This document shows, in pieces, positions 28,216 through 40,788 of a DNA stretch of 64,000 bases. Source of the DNA: Clostridiales bacterium (GTDB lineage Bacteria > Bacillota > Clostridia > Oscillospirales > Acutalibacteraceae); contig JAAWQC010000002.1 of NCBI GenBank assembly GCA_022800315.1, forward strand, positions 1-64,000, read 5' to 3'. Within the stretch, counting starts at the first letter, position 1. Every line of letters begins with the position of its first letter. Under the pieces are notes generated by a model. It saw only the letters and a program-made list of their open reading frames with translations, made no database searches and had not been told where the DNA came from. Made by a program: the position numbers and the translations under genes.

Positions 28216-29091
28216 ATGGAAGAGAGCAAACACATCTTCGCCGATACGCTGCGCGAAAATCTAGGGCTTGCCGTGTATAACACCGGTTATCAAAAATGTG
28301 AACCGGGCCATACCTGGGGACCGGCCCTGCGCGACTTTTATCTGATCCATTACGTGTCGGCGGGACGGGGCGTTTACCACTGCGGAAAACGGGAATATGC
28401 CCTGTCCAGCGGCGATCTTTTTCTGATATCACCCGATCATATCGTCAGTTACGGGGCGGATGAGGAGGATCCGTGGGAATACTACTGGGTGGGCTTCAAC
28501 GGCACCGACGCCAAGCGGATGCTCAGCCTGACCGGTTTTACCGAAGAACGCCCGGTTATCCGCCTCAGCGAAACGCGCCCGGTACGCGAAATCCTGCTGA
28601 AAATCTATCATGCGGGAGGCAATACGCCGGCGGCCGACGCGGATATGGTGGGATATCTGTACCATTTCTTCGCCTGCCTGATACGGGAAAACGGGGATCA
28701 TCCCACCGTTTACGGCACGCGGGAGTATCTGCCGCAGGCGCTGCGTTTCATACAGTACAACTACGCGGGCGATATCAGCGTATCCGATATCGCCCGATTC
28801 GCGGGGGTGAGCCGCAGCCAATTGTACCGCGCCTTTGTCACCGGCTTTGGATTATCCCCCCATGATTTTTTACAGAAATATCGGATCAGCGAGGCGTGCA
28901 GCCTGCTTCGGCGGCGGGATTATACGGTGGCGGAGGTGGCTGGATCGGTTGGGTTCAACGACCCGCTGTATTTTTCCCGCATATTTCGAAAACTGAAACA
29001 GATGTCGCCCACCGAATTCCAGCGGCAGCAGGGAACGGCCGCGGAAGAGACGGAAACCGACGCCTTTGTGGGCTTTACGCACCCGGATTGA
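28216..29091 (+). CDS. AraC family transcriptional regulator
   Basis: Cupin-like N-terminus, C-terminal DISVSDIARFAGVSRSQLYRAFVTGFGLSPHDFLQKYRISEACSLLRRRDYTVAEVAGSVGFNDPLYFSRIFRKLKQMSPTEFQ. Divergent from galK-galT. Confidence 0.93.
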   Translation: MEESKHIFADTLRENLGLAVYNTGYQKCEPGHTWGPALRDFYLIHYVSAGRGVYHCGKREYALSSGDLFLISPDHIVSYGADEEDPWEYYWVGFNGTDAKRMLSLTGFTEERPVIRLSETRPVREILLKIYHAGGNTPAADADMVGYLYHFFACLIRENGDHPTVYGTREYLPQALRFIQYNYAGDISVSDIARFAGVSRSQLYRAFVTGFGLSPHDFLQKYRISEACSLLRRRDYTVAEVAGSVGFNDPLYFSRIFRKLKQMSPTEFQRQQGTAAEETETDAFVGFTHPD

Positions 29092-29182
29092 CAAAGTTCG
29101 GCCCGTTCCTTATAATGAGTTCCCGACGGCGGGTGGTTGAATTTGCGGCTACAGTTCAAATCACCGGCTATATGAGGTGTGT

Positions 29183-29941
29183 ATGAAAAAAACAATTGCT
29201 GCAACAATTGCAAAAGGCACGGCGCTGCTCCTGCTCGACGGGGTCACGCTGTGGCTGCTGTTTGTTTACTGGCGTCTTGCCGGCCATTCCGTCGGCCTGT
29301 GGGCGCTCGTATTTCTGGCGATCTCTCTGGCGGCCCTCCATATTTTGTCGCTGATGCCGAGGGAGACGGTCCGAAAAATTCACATGAAATCCACCGCGCC
29401 GCTGATCGCGCTGTCTTTTGTTTATTACCTGCTGATTATGGCGCAGATACGTCTGACCTATCTGTGGATGTCCTCCCGCTGGTTTCTGGTCATTTCGCTG
29501 GTGATGCTGGCATTCTTCCTGATATTCTTTATTTCGCTGTATATGTCTGGCCGATCGGTGGTGCTGGAGGACACGATGACGGCCGATCGGCCGGTGTCCT
29601 TCCGACAGATACAGACGCTGCTTCTCAATATGGACAGCGCTGTCCATCATGCGGAACGCGCACTGGATGAACGGCAGTATGCCACCCTGCGCCGCGCTTT
29701 TGAGACGATGAAGGACGAGGTGGAATTTTCTACCCCCTTCGGCCGGTCCTTTTCGCCGGTTATCGTGGATATGGAGCGCAGTATCTCTCAGCAGATGGAA
29801 AAGACAGGGGATGAAATAGCCGCCTTGTCCCATCGTACCGGATCGGCGGTGCCGCTGGAAACGATTGAGGAGGAGCTGCTGGCCATCGCGCAGATGATCA
29901 AGAAAAAAGAGCTGCAGTATTTACAGGGTAACGACCGATGA
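29183..29941 (+). CDS. Hypothetical membrane protein
   Basis: Four or five N-terminal hydrophobic segments followed by a soluble helical C-terminus (MDSAVHHAERALDERQYATLRRAFETMKDEVEFSTPFG). Confidence 0.7.
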   Translation: MKKTIAATIAKGTALLLLDGVTLWLLFVYWRLAGHSVGLWALVFLAISLAALHILSLMPRETVRKIHMKSTAPLIALSFVYYLLIMAQIRLTYLWMSSRWFLVISLVMLAFFLIFFISLYMSGRSVVLEDTMTADRPVSFRQIQTLLLNMDSAVHHAERALDERQYATLRRAFETMKDEVEFSTPFGRSFSPVIVDMERSISQQMEKTGDEIAALSHRTGSAVPLETIEEELLAIAQMIKKKELQYLQGNDR

Positions 29942-29946
29942 CAACA

Positions 29947-29992
29947 AAACGTCCCCGCTGTGGAACAATCCGCGGCGGGGGCGTTTTTTATC
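29947..29992 (+). terminator. Rho-independent terminator
   Basis: aacgtccccgctgtggaacaatccgcggcgggggcgtttttt. Confidence 0.8.
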
Positions 29993-30108
29993 CGTTTCTT
30001 TTCGAATCTGGGCGTCTGCCGATGCATATTTTGGACACGGCGGTCGATGCTAACAACCGGTATCGTGGTATAAGAAGATTGTTAAGGTTATATCTAACCA
30101 TTAATTCA

Positions 30109-30137
30109 TTGACACGACGGTAATATTAGTATACTAT
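30109..30137 (+). promoter_or_regulatory. Candidate sigma-A promoter of the V-ATPase operon
   Basis: TTGACA (30109-30114), 17-bp spacer, TACTAT (30132-30137); overlapping alternative TATACT. Confidence 0.55.
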
Positions 30138-30218
30138 AGACAATATCGTGCCGGCCGGGCTGAATAACGAGCCAATTTTACTGTACGACGGCGGCACAGG
30201 GAGAGGGGAGGAAAACGG

Positions 30219-30533
30219 ATGGCACAGCAGGTGCTTACCGATATTCTCGCCGCTGAAAAACAGGCGGAGGAAAGTGAGCGGCAGGCGTCGTCTCAGGCGG
30301 AGGAATGTCTCCGCCTAGCCAGGGAGGAAGCGGACCGCCTGCGCGGGGATATGCTGCGTGAAAAACAGCGGGAGGCGGAAGAGCTTCTGGTCGCTGCCGA
30401 CCGCGACGCCGACGAAGAAACGGCGACAGCCCGGCATGAGGCGGAGGAGCAGGCGGGACAGCTGCGGCAGCTGGCGGATAAACGAAGGGAAGCTGCCGTC
30501 AACAGCGCTCTCTCCTTATTGACAGGCGAATGA
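30219..30533 (+). CDS. V-type ATPase coiled-coil subunit (NtpF/H-like)
   Basis: Short, highly charged coiled-coil protein (EKQAEESERQASSQAEECLRLAREEADRLRG) directly upstream of subunit I. Confidence 0.7.
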   Translation: MAQQVLTDILAAEKQAEESERQASSQAEECLRLAREEADRLRGDMLREKQREAEELLVAADRDADEETATARHEAEEQAGQLRQLADKRREAAVNSALSLLTGE

Positions 30534-30564
30534 TAAAGAGTTCATACGACAGGAGGCGGCGGCA

Positions 30565-33031
<2,467 letters not shown>

Positions 33032-33060
33032 ATGAGTGTGTTAGAAAGGAGGAGGCGTCC

Positions 33061-33666
33061 ATGATCGGGAAAGAGCAGCTCATCGCCTCCATCCGGGAGG
33101 AAGCGGAGCAGTCCGCACGAAAAAAGCGGGAGGAAGCACAGCGGAAGGCCGTTCAACTGCTGGAACAGGCGAAGGAATCGGCCGAGGCGGAGGGCCGCCT
33201 TCTGCTCGATAAGGCGTTGCAGCAGGCGGACAGGCTGCGGCAAAACGCCCGTTCCGCCGCAGCGATGGAAGCACGCGGCCTGTTGCTGACGGAACGCCGC
33301 CGCCTTATCGCGGAGACGCTGGAGGAAACGCGCAGACGGCTGCTGTCCTTGCCGGACGATGTCTATTTCCAGATGATCTCCCGCTGGATAGCCGCTTCGG
33401 CTGAATCCAAAACGGGAGGCACCCTCGTCTTTGGTGAACGGGACAGGCAACGCCTGCCCGCCGGTTTTCTGGACGAGCTGCGCCGCCAGCCCCGCTGTGA
33501 GGATTTGAGACTTGCGGAGCGAACCGGCCCGCTGGACGGCGGCGTGCTGCTCTGCTACGGGGATATCGAGATCAATCTCAGCCTTGCCGCCCTGATGGAA
33601 GCCCGTCGGGAAGAGCTGGAGGATCGGATAAACCGCGCGTTATTTTCGGAAGGATACGTTTCTTAA
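33061..33666 (+). CDS. ntpE: V-type ATP synthase subunit E
   Basis: Charged helical N-terminus and E-subunit-like C-terminus. Operon position between K and C. Confidence 0.85.
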   Translation: MIGKEQLIASIREEAEQSARKKREEAQRKAVQLLEQAKESAEAEGRLLLDKALQQADRLRQNARSAAAMEARGLLLTERRRLIAETLEETRRRLLSLPDDVYFQMISRWIAASAESKTGGTLVFGERDRQRLPAGFLDELRRQPRCEDLRLAERTGPLDGGVLLCYGDIEINLSLAALMEARREELEDRINRALFSEGYVS

Positions 33667-33684
33667 GGAAAGGAGGGCGCGTCT

Positions 33685-34665
33685 GTGGAAAAACCGTCCT
33701 ATGCCTATGCGGTGGGCAATGTGCGCGCCCATGAGAACGGCCTGCTCAACCAATCGGAGCTGGATTCGCTGCTGCACAGCGGTTCGGTGAGGGAACTGGC
33801 GTCCACCTTATCCGACAGGGGGTACGGTCTGTCGGATAAAACGGACGACATCGACCGTCTCCTCGACGAGGAGAACGAAAAGCTTTGGCGCTATCTGCGT
33901 GAAACCGCGCCGGACGATTCCCTTTTTGCCCCTTTTTTGTACCGCAACGATTTTCATAACGCGGGGGTGATCCTGAAGGGGATCCTCGTCGGTCGGAATT
34001 ATCTGACGCTACTGCTCCGACCGACGACCGTCGAACCGGAGCTGCTGGCGCAGGCGGTGCGGGAACGCCGGTACGACCTGCTGCCGGAGCGGATGGAGTC
34101 TGCCTGCCGGCGGGCGTATGAGGTGCTGGCCCACACCGGCGATGGTCAGCTGTGTGACGTGATACTGGACCGCGGGCAGATGGAGGCGGCCCTCGATGCA
34201 GCCGAACGGTCGCGGTGCGGGATGCTGTGTGAATATTTCCGTTTGCTGACCGCGTACAGCGATATCAAGATTCTGCTGCGGGGGCAGCGAACCGGCCAGG
34301 CAGCCGAGTGGATACGGGAAGCGCTCTGTCCTGTCGAATCCGTGCCGGCTGCCGATGTGCTTCCCGCTTACCGTGAAGGTGAGGAAGCCCTGCTGAACCG
34401 CCTGGAACGCCTCGACGGCGGCCGGTTTGAAAAAGCGGTCGCGGCGTATAAGATATCTCCTTCCGCCTTTGAAAGACAGATGGAAAACGAGCTGATGGAC
34501 TGCGCCAGAAGAGGGAAACGGGTCACCCTTGGTCCCGAACCGCTGATCGGCTATCTGCTGGCGAAGGAGGCGGAAATCCGTGCTTTGCATATCGTGGCAT
34601 CGGGAATCCGGACCGGTCTGCCAGAGGCTTCGATCCGAGAAAGGCTGAGAGAACTGTATGGATAA
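33685..34665 (+). CDS. ntpC: V-type ATP synthase subunit C
   Basis: 326 aa; SYAYAVGNVRAHENGLLNQSELDSLL...NDFHNAGVILKGILVG; C-terminal [39 protein letters not shown]. Confidence 0.95.
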   Translation: MEKPSYAYAVGNVRAHENGLLNQSELDSLLHSGSVRELASTLSDRGYGLSDKTDDIDRLLDEENEKLWRYLRETAPDDSLFAPFLYRNDFHNAGVILKGILVGRNYLTLLLRPTTVEPELLAQAVRERRYDLLPERMESACRRAYEVLAHTGDGQLCDVILDRGQMEAALDAAERSRCGMLCEYFRLLTAYSDIKILLRGQRTGQAAEWIREALCPVESVPAADVLPAYREGEEALLNRLERLDGGRFEKAVAAYKISPSAFERQMENELMDCARRGKRVTLGPEPLIGYLLAKEAEIRALHIVASGIRTGLPEASIRERLRELYG

Positions 34666-34972
34666 AATTGCCGTGATGGGGGATTTGGAGAGTGTTCAGG
34701 GATTTGCCGCGCTGGGGCTGGATATCTATCCCTACGACGGGGCGGAGGAAGCCGCGGCGGTATTCCGCCGTCTGGCAGGCGGCGAATACGGCATCATTTT
34801 TCTTACCGAAGAAGCGTACGCCCTGCTGGAAAGAGACATCCGGCGGCTGGAGGAAACGCTGACCCCCGCCGTGATACCGATACCCGGCGTCCGCGGCAAT
34901 ACGGGGATCGGGCGCCGCCTGCTGAGCGAGGCGGTGGAACGGGCCGTCGGCTCCGACATCCTGTTCAGTTAG
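34658..34972 (+). CDS. ntpG: V-type ATP synthase subunit F (NtpG)
   Basis: [52 protein letters not shown]...[14 protein letters not shown]. Confidence 0.92.
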   Translation: MDKIAVMGDLESVQGFAALGLDIYPYDGAEEAAAVFRRLAGGEYGIIFLTEEAYALLERDIRRLEETLTPAVIPIPGVRGNTGIGRRLLSEAVERAVGSDILFS

Positions 34973-35085
34973 GCAGGGGTTCCTCCACGCATCGGATTCT
35001 TCATCTGTTGCTTCCGTCACGATTTGTTCTTCGGCCGGCCGGCCGGAACCCGCGATACAGACTTGATCATCGAGGAGAGATTGTC

Positions 35086-36861
35086 ATGGCCGTTGGCAGA
35101 ATCAAAAAGGTAGCCGGACCGCTTGTCATAGCGGAAGGGATGCACGAGGCGAATATGTTTGACGTGGTGCGTGTCAGTGAGCTGCGCCTGATGGGCGAGA
35201 TCATCGAGATGCACGGCGACAGGGCATCCATACAGGTATATGAGGAAACCTCCGGCCTTGGCCCCGGTGAACCGGTGGAATCCACCGGCGCGCCGCTCAG
35301 CGTGGAACTGGGTCCCGGTCTTATCGGCTCCATTTTCGACGGTATTCAGCGGCCCTTGAAGGAGATCATGCGTCTGACAGGCACCAACCTGCAGCGCGGG
35401 GTGGAGGTTCCCTCCCTCGACCGTGACAGGAAGTGGGCCTTTACACCGCTGATGAAGGCGGGGGACGAAGTGAAGGGCGGCGACGTGCTGGGCACCGTAC
35501 AGGAGACGCCGGTGGTGCTGCATAAGGTATTGGTGCCGCCCAAAGTGTCCGGCCGCCTGCGTGAGCTGAAGGAAGGAGCCTTTACGGTTGACGAGACGGT
35601 GGGTCTGATCGAATTGGATGGCGGCGCCGATATACCGGTCCGCCTGATGCAGAGCTGGCCGGTCCGCGTAGGCCGTCCGTACAAACGTAAGCTGTCCCCC
35701 GATATCCCGCTGGTCACCGGTCAGCGGGTCATCGATACCCTCTTTCCCATTGCCAAGGGCGGTGTGGCCGCTGTGCCGGGGCCTTTCGGGTCGGGCAAGA
35801 CGGTAGTGCAGCACCAGCTGGCCAAATGGGCGGCGGCGGATATCGTGGTGTATATCGGCTGCGGCGAACGGGGCAACGAGATGACCGACGTGCTCAACGA
35901 ATTTCCCGAGCTGAAGGACCCCCGCACCGGAAATTCCCTGATGGAACGCACCGTCCTGATTGCCAACACCTCCGATATGCCGGTGGCGGCGCGGGAAGCG
36001 TCCATCTATACCGGAATCACCATCGCGGAATATTTCCGCGATATGGGTTATACCGTAGCGCTGATGGCGGATTCTACCTCCCGCTGGGCGGAAGCGCTGC
36101 GGGAGATGTCGGGCCGTCTGGAGGAGATGCCCGGCGAGGAAGGCTATCCCGCGTACCTGGGCAGCCGTCTGGCGCAGTTCTACGAACGGGCGGGCCGTGT
36201 TATCGTGGAGGGCCGGGGAGAGACCGAAGGGGCGCTGTCGGTCATCGGCGCGGTGTCGCCGCAGGGCGGCGATATCTCCGAGCCGGTCACCCAGGCTACC
36301 CTGCGTATCGTTAAGGTGTTTTGGGGACTGGACGCGTCCCTCGCCTACAAACGGCATTTTCCCGCAATCAACTGGCTGACCAGCTACTCCCTGTACGCGG
36401 ATTCCCTCTCCCGCTGGTTCAACCGGGAGGTAGGAGAGGAATGGACCGCCCTGCGCGGTCGGCTGATGGCTCTGCTGCAGGATGAGGCCGAGCTGGAGGA
36501 GATCGTCCGGCTGGTCGGCATGGACGCCCTGTCCGCACCCGACCGCCTCAAGCTGGAGGCCGCCCGCTCCATACGGGAGGATTACCTCCATCAGAACGCT
36601 TTTCACGATACCGACACCTATACTTCCCTTCCAAAACAGTTGGCGATGATGAAGGCGATACTGGCCTTTTACGATCGGGGAGTGGAAGCTCTCAAAAAGG
36701 GAGCGTCGGTCGATGCACTGGTATCCCTGCCTGTCAGAGAGGGGATCGGCCGTCTGAAATATGCGGCGGAAGACAGGGTGGAGGAGGAGTATTCCTCGCT
36801 CCTGTCCCGCCTGGACAGTGAAATCACCGAAGCGCTGCAACACGCGGACGAGGATCGGTAG
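35086..36861 (+). CDS. ntpA: V-type ATP synthase catalytic subunit A
   Basis: [78 protein letters not shown]. Confidence 0.98.
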   Translation: MAVGRIKKVAGPLVIAEGMHEANMFDVVRVSELRLMGEIIEMHGDRASIQVYEETSGLGPGEPVESTGAPLSVELGPGLIGSIFDGIQRPLKEIMRLTGTNLQRGVEVPSLDRDRKWAFTPLMKAGDEVKGGDVLGTVQETPVVLHKVLVPPKVSGRLRELKEGAFTVDETVGLIELDGGADIPVRLMQSWPVRVGRPYKRKLSPDIPLVTGQRVIDTLFPIAKGGVAAVPGPFGSGKTVVQHQLAKWAAADIVVYIGCGERGNEMTDVLNEFPELKDPRTGNSLMERTVLIANTSDMPVAAREASIYTGITIAEYFRDMGYTVALMADSTSRWAEALREMSGRLEEMPGEEGYPAYLGSRLAQFYERAGRVIVEGRGETEGALSVIGAVSPQGGDISEPVTQATLRIVKVFWGLDASLAYKRHFPAINWLTSYSLYADSLSRWFNREVGEEWTALRGRLMALLQDEAELEEIVRLVGMDALSAPDRLKLEAARSIREDYLHQNAFHDTDTYTSLPKQLAMMKAILAFYDRGVEALKKGASVDALVSLPVREGIGRLKYAAEDRVEEEYSSLLSRLDSEITEALQHADEDR

Positions 36862-36882
36862 AAATAAAGGGGCGTGCAATCG

Positions 36883-38265
36883 ATGCCAAAGGAATACAGG
36901 ACCATCCGCGAGGTGGCCGGCCCGCTGATGATGATCAGCGATGTGGAAAATGTCAAATTCAACGAGCTGGGCGAGATCGAGCTGCAGAACGGCGAACGCC
37001 GCCGCTGCAAGGTGCTGGAGATCGACGGCGGCAACGCGCTGGTCCAGTTGTTTGAGAATGCGGCGGGTATCAACCTGGCCGAGTCTAAGGTGCGGTTCCT
37101 GGGCCGCGCGATGGAGCTTCCCGCCTCGCGGGATATGCTGTCCCGCGTGTTCGACGGGCTGGGCCGTCCCATGGATGGCGGGCCGGAGCTGATCCCCGAC
37201 AAGCGCATGGACGTCAACGGCCTGCCCATGAACCCGGCGGCGCGGAATTATCCGCAGGAATTCATTCAGACCGGTGTTTCGGCTATCGACGGGCTGAACA
37301 CCCTGGTGCGCGGTCAGAAACTGCCCATCTTTTCCGCTTCCGGCCTGCCTCACGCCCAGCTGGCGGCACAGATTGCCCGTCAGGCGGCCGTGCCGGAGGA
37401 CAAAAACGGCGGCAATTCTTCCTTTGCCGTGGTGTTCGCCGCTATGGGCATTACCTTCGAGGAAGCGGATTATTTCATCCAGTCGTTTACGCAGACCGGC
37501 GCGCTGGAGCGGACGGTTATGTTCATCAATCTGGCCAACGACCCGGCGGTGGAGCGTATCGCCACCCCTCGTATGGCACTGACGGCGGCGGAATATCTGG
37601 CCTTTGACCAGGGGATGCACGTGTTGGTCATCCTGACCGATATCACCAACTACGCCGACGCGCTGCGGGAGATATCAGCCGCCCGCAAGGAGGTACCAGG
37701 CCGCCGCGGTTATCCCGGTTATATGTATACCGACCTGGCCTCTCTCTACGAGCGCGCCGGCCGGCTGAAGGGGAAGGACGGCTCCATCACCCTGATCCCC
37801 ATTCTGACCATGCCGGAGGATGACAAGACCCATCCCATCCCCGACCTGACCGGCTATATCACCGAAGGACAGATCATCCTCAGCCGTGAGCTGTACCGCA
37901 AGGGAATTGCCCCGCCCATTGACGTGCTGCCCTCACTGTCCCGTCTGAAGGACAAGGGCATCGGCAAGGGACGCACCCGTGAGGATCACGCCAGCACCAT
38001 GAACCAGCTGTTCGCCGCCTACGCCCGCGGCAAGGAAGCGAAGGAGCTGATGGTCATCCTCGGAGAGGCCGCCCTGACCGATATCGATAAACTGTATGCC
38101 AAATTCGCCGAACGGTTTGAAAAGGAATACGTATCGCAGGGCTACGATACCAACCGTCCGGTGGAGGAAACCCTCGATTTGGGCTGGAAGCTACTGTCTC
38201 TGCTGCCGCGCAGCGAGCTCAAACGGATCGGGGATGAAATGCTGGATCGGTATTACGGCAGATAG
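36883..38265 (+). CDS. ntpB: V-type ATP synthase subunit B
   Basis: [96 protein letters not shown]. Confidence 0.98.
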   Translation: MPKEYRTIREVAGPLMMISDVENVKFNELGEIELQNGERRRCKVLEIDGGNALVQLFENAAGINLAESKVRFLGRAMELPASRDMLSRVFDGLGRPMDGGPELIPDKRMDVNGLPMNPAARNYPQEFIQTGVSAIDGLNTLVRGQKLPIFSASGLPHAQLAAQIARQAAVPEDKNGGNSSFAVVFAAMGITFEEADYFIQSFTQTGALERTVMFINLANDPAVERIATPRMALTAAEYLAFDQGMHVLVILTDITNYADALREISAARKEVPGRRGYPGYMYTDLASLYERAGRLKGKDGSITLIPILTMPEDDKTHPIPDLTGYITEGQIILSRELYRKGIAPPIDVLPSLSRLKDKGIGKGRTREDHASTMNQLFAAYARGKEAKELMVILGEAALTDIDKLYAKFAERFEKEYVSQGYDTNRPVEETLDLGWKLLSLLPRSELKRIGDEMLDRYYGR

Positions 38266-38307
38266 ATCGGGATTCTCCATGCCGTCAGATGGAAAGGAGG
38301 TGTTTTC

Positions 38308-38967
38308 GTGGCTGTCATGAATGTCAATCCCACCCGTATGGTGCTCAGTCAGCTGAAAAAGCAGCTGAATACGGCGCGCAGGGGTCACAAGCTGCTCAAG
38401 GACAAGCGGGATGAGCTGATGCGCCAGTTCCTGGATACGGTGCGGGAAAACGAGCGCCTGCGGCGTCAGGTGGAGGAAAGCATCGCCGACGCCCATCGCC
38501 ATTTTGTACTGGCCAGCGCTGTCATGAGCCGGGAGGCCATGCAGGGGGCCCTGCTGGCCCCTAAACAGGAAGTGACGCTGCAGACATCCTCCCGCAATGT
38601 GATGAGTGTGGACATTCCGGTATTTACCACCGAAACCCGGACCTCGAAGCCGTCGGATATCTATTCTTACGGCCTGGCCTTTACCTCCTTCGAGCTGGAC
38701 GATGCGGTATTGCGGCTGGCGGAAACGCTGCCCGACCTGCTGCGGCTGGCGGAGGTGGAAAAGGCGGCGCAGCTGATGGCGGCTGAGATCGAGAAGACCC
38801 GGCGCCGGGTCAACGCCCTGGAGCACGTGATGATTCCACGGCTTGAGGAGACGATCCGGTATATCACCATGAAGCTGGAGGAAAGCGATCGTTCCAGCCG
38901 TACCCGCCTGATGAAGGTCAAAGATATGATGCTGGAAAAGGCGCGGGAATCCCGCGGAAATCCATAA
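38308..38967 (+). CDS. ntpD: V-type ATP synthase subunit D
   Basis: NPTRMVLSQLKKQLNTARRGHKLLKDKRDELMRQFL; C-terminal EKTRRRVNALEHVMIPRLEETIRYITMKLEESDRSSRTRLMKVKDMM. Confidence 0.97.
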   Translation: MAVMNVNPTRMVLSQLKKQLNTARRGHKLLKDKRDELMRQFLDTVRENERLRRQVEESIADAHRHFVLASAVMSREAMQGALLAPKQEVTLQTSSRNVMSVDIPVFTTETRTSKPSDIYSYGLAFTSFELDDAVLRLAETLPDLLRLAEVEKAAQLMAAEIEKTRRRVNALEHVMIPRLEETIRYITMKLEESDRSSRTRLMKVKDMMLEKARESRGNP

Positions 38968-38997
38968 AAAGCGCCCGCCTGAACGGCGGGCGCTTTT
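38966..38997 (+). terminator. Rho-independent terminator after the V-ATPase operon
   Basis: aaaaagcgcccgcctgaacggcgggcgctttt. Confidence 0.9.
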
Positions 38998-39049
38998 CCA
39001 CTGATGGGATTGCTATTGCCGGCTGTACCATGTTATACTGTTCGCAGAG

Positions 39050-39071
39050 GAAGAATGTGAAGACATTCTTC
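39050..39071 (+). promoter_or_regulatory. 5' leader hairpin
   Basis: gaagaatgt-gaag-acattcttc, 9-bp perfect stem starting ~10 nt after a TATACT box (39034-39039). Confidence 0.5.
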
Positions 39072-39169
39072 GGCACCAGTTCTGCCGATACAGCTTGTCA
39101 CAGCAGCGAAAAGGAACCGGTGTACAATCGTATGCGTGTCAAATTTCAATGAAAAGGATGGTAAACGGG

Positions 39170-39991
39170 ATGTCAAAGGAATCGGTCAATATTTCCCGGG
39201 AAAATATCCAACAGGCGTTTAAGGTATTCTGTATGACGATACTGGCGGCGCTTATCAGCTTTTTTATCTTTATGTCGATATCCTTCATTGCCAGCGGCGT
39301 ATCGACCCAGACCATCGGCTATCAGATCGTTCAGATAGAAGAGGATGGCAGCAGCACACTGATCACCGAGCACCTGTATGCCGCCGATGATACCACTATT
39401 CCTTCCGAAACGAAAAATACCGGGGAGGAGGGGGCCGTCTCCGCCACAGGAGAAGGAGAGACCGCCACAGCCTCATCGGAAACCACCCTGCCCAGCAATC
39501 AGGTCAAACAATATATACGCAGCGAAATGTCTCCCGCGGTGTCGGCCTTTGTCGATGTTCTCTCTTCGGTCCTGATGATCCTGCTGCTGATTGCCATGCC
39601 CTATTCCGTCTTGTGGAAACAGGGGGACAGGGACAGCAACGCGGTTCACTTCGGCCGGATGGAGGAGGACCGCCTGCGCGGCCTGAAGGTGGGGCTGCTG
39701 GCGGGACTCCCTTCCTTCGCCGCCTATTTGCTGTTGCTTGTCAGCAAGCTGGGGCTGCTGCTGCCCAACTTCCTCGTGTATTACCGGCTGGGTAATGTGC
39801 CCTTCCTGCCGCTCATCAACCGGATGGTGCCCGCCAGCACAGCCATAACGGCAGAGGTTCCCTGGACCGTGATGCTGGTGATCCTTCTCACGCTGGCGGT
39901 GGTGCCGCTGACGGCCGTCATCGCCTACCGCTGGGGATACCGGCATTTCTCGCTCAGCGAGGTGCTCACCTATAAAAAGAAGAAAAAGTAA
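39170..39991 (+). CDS. Hypothetical membrane protein
   Basis: MSKESVNISRENIQQAFKVFCMTILAALISFFIF..., several TM segments, Thr/Ser/Glu-rich extracytoplasmic loop, Lys-rich C-terminus. Confidence 0.7.
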   Translation: MSKESVNISRENIQQAFKVFCMTILAALISFFIFMSISFIASGVSTQTIGYQIVQIEEDGSSTLITEHLYAADDTTIPSETKNTGEEGAVSATGEGETATASSETTLPSNQVKQYIRSEMSPAVSAFVDVLSSVLMILLLIAMPYSVLWKQGDRDSNAVHFGRMEEDRLRGLKVGLLAGLPSFAAYLLLLVSKLGLLLPNFLVYYRLGNVPFLPLINRMVPASTAITAEVPWTVMLVILLTLAVVPLTAVIAYRWGYRHFSLSEVLTYKKKKK

Positions 39992-40051
39992 AGCGTAGGA
40001 CCTTGTCCGTATCGCATAACCGCTGGCCCCGCGCAATATACTTGCACGGGG

Positions 40052-40759
40052 GTGGAAAGATTGAAAGGATTCAAGAACAAGGAACGTCTGGCGGCCCCGG
40101 CGCTGGTCATCGGCTGTACCCTTCTGGTGGCTGTCTGTATGCTGTACCTGTCCCGGCCGGCGGAACCGACGGGGACGTCTGCCGGCACCGGCTATATTCT
40201 GATCGATCCGGGTCACGGCGGCGCAGACGGCGGTGCGGTGGCGGCCGACGGTACGGCGGAAAAGGATCTGAACCTGAAAATCGGGGAATCGCTGGCCGAT
40301 ATGCTGCGCGTCTGCGGGCTGGAGGTCAAAATGACCAGGGATACCGATATATCGGTACACAGTCCCGACGCGGGTACGCTGCGGGAACAGAAGGTCAGTG
40401 ATATGAAAAATCGCCTCAAAATGATGGAATCCAGCCGGATGTCGGTGAGCATCCATCAGAACAAGTTTCCCCAGACCCAGTACAGCGGAACACAGGTATT
40501 CTATTCGGTGAACAATCCGCAGAGCCAGAAGCTCGCGGATTCCATCCGTTCCTGTGTCATCAACCAGCTCCAGCCGGACAATACGCGGGAGCTGAAAAAG
40601 GGAAACAAGGATATTTATCTGCTTGACAAGACGACCGTACCGGCGGTCATCGTAGAATGCGGCTTTATTTCCAACGAGCCGGAACTGAAAAAGCTGAAAA
40701 CGTCGGAATATCAGCAGCAGATGGCTTATGCCATCGCCTGCGGTATACTGGCCGGCTAG
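40052..40759 (+). CDS. cwlD: N-acetylmuramoyl-L-alanine amidase, CwlD-like
   Basis: ILIDPGHGGADGGAVAADGTAEKDLNLKIGESL, SVSIHQNKFPQTQYSGTQVFYS, VIVECGFISNEPEL. Confidence 0.9.
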   Translation: MERLKGFKNKERLAAPALVIGCTLLVAVCMLYLSRPAEPTGTSAGTGYILIDPGHGGADGGAVAADGTAEKDLNLKIGESLADMLRVCGLEVKMTRDTDISVHSPDAGTLREQKVSDMKNRLKMMESSRMSVSIHQNKFPQTQYSGTQVFYSVNNPQSQKLADSIRSCVINQLQPDNTRELKKGNKDIYLLDKTTVPAVIVECGFISNEPELKKLKTSEYQQQMAYAIACGILAG

Positions 40760-40788
40760 GAAACACAGCAGGAAGGACCGATAAACCG

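Noticed and set aside
35017-37620. 867-codon - strand ORF antisense to ntpA and ntpB
   Set aside because: Lies wholly over two unmistakable V-ATPase genes. The translation (poly-His/Gln/Gly/Arg-rich, no family motifs) is typical of shadow ORFs produced by GC-rich codon bias.
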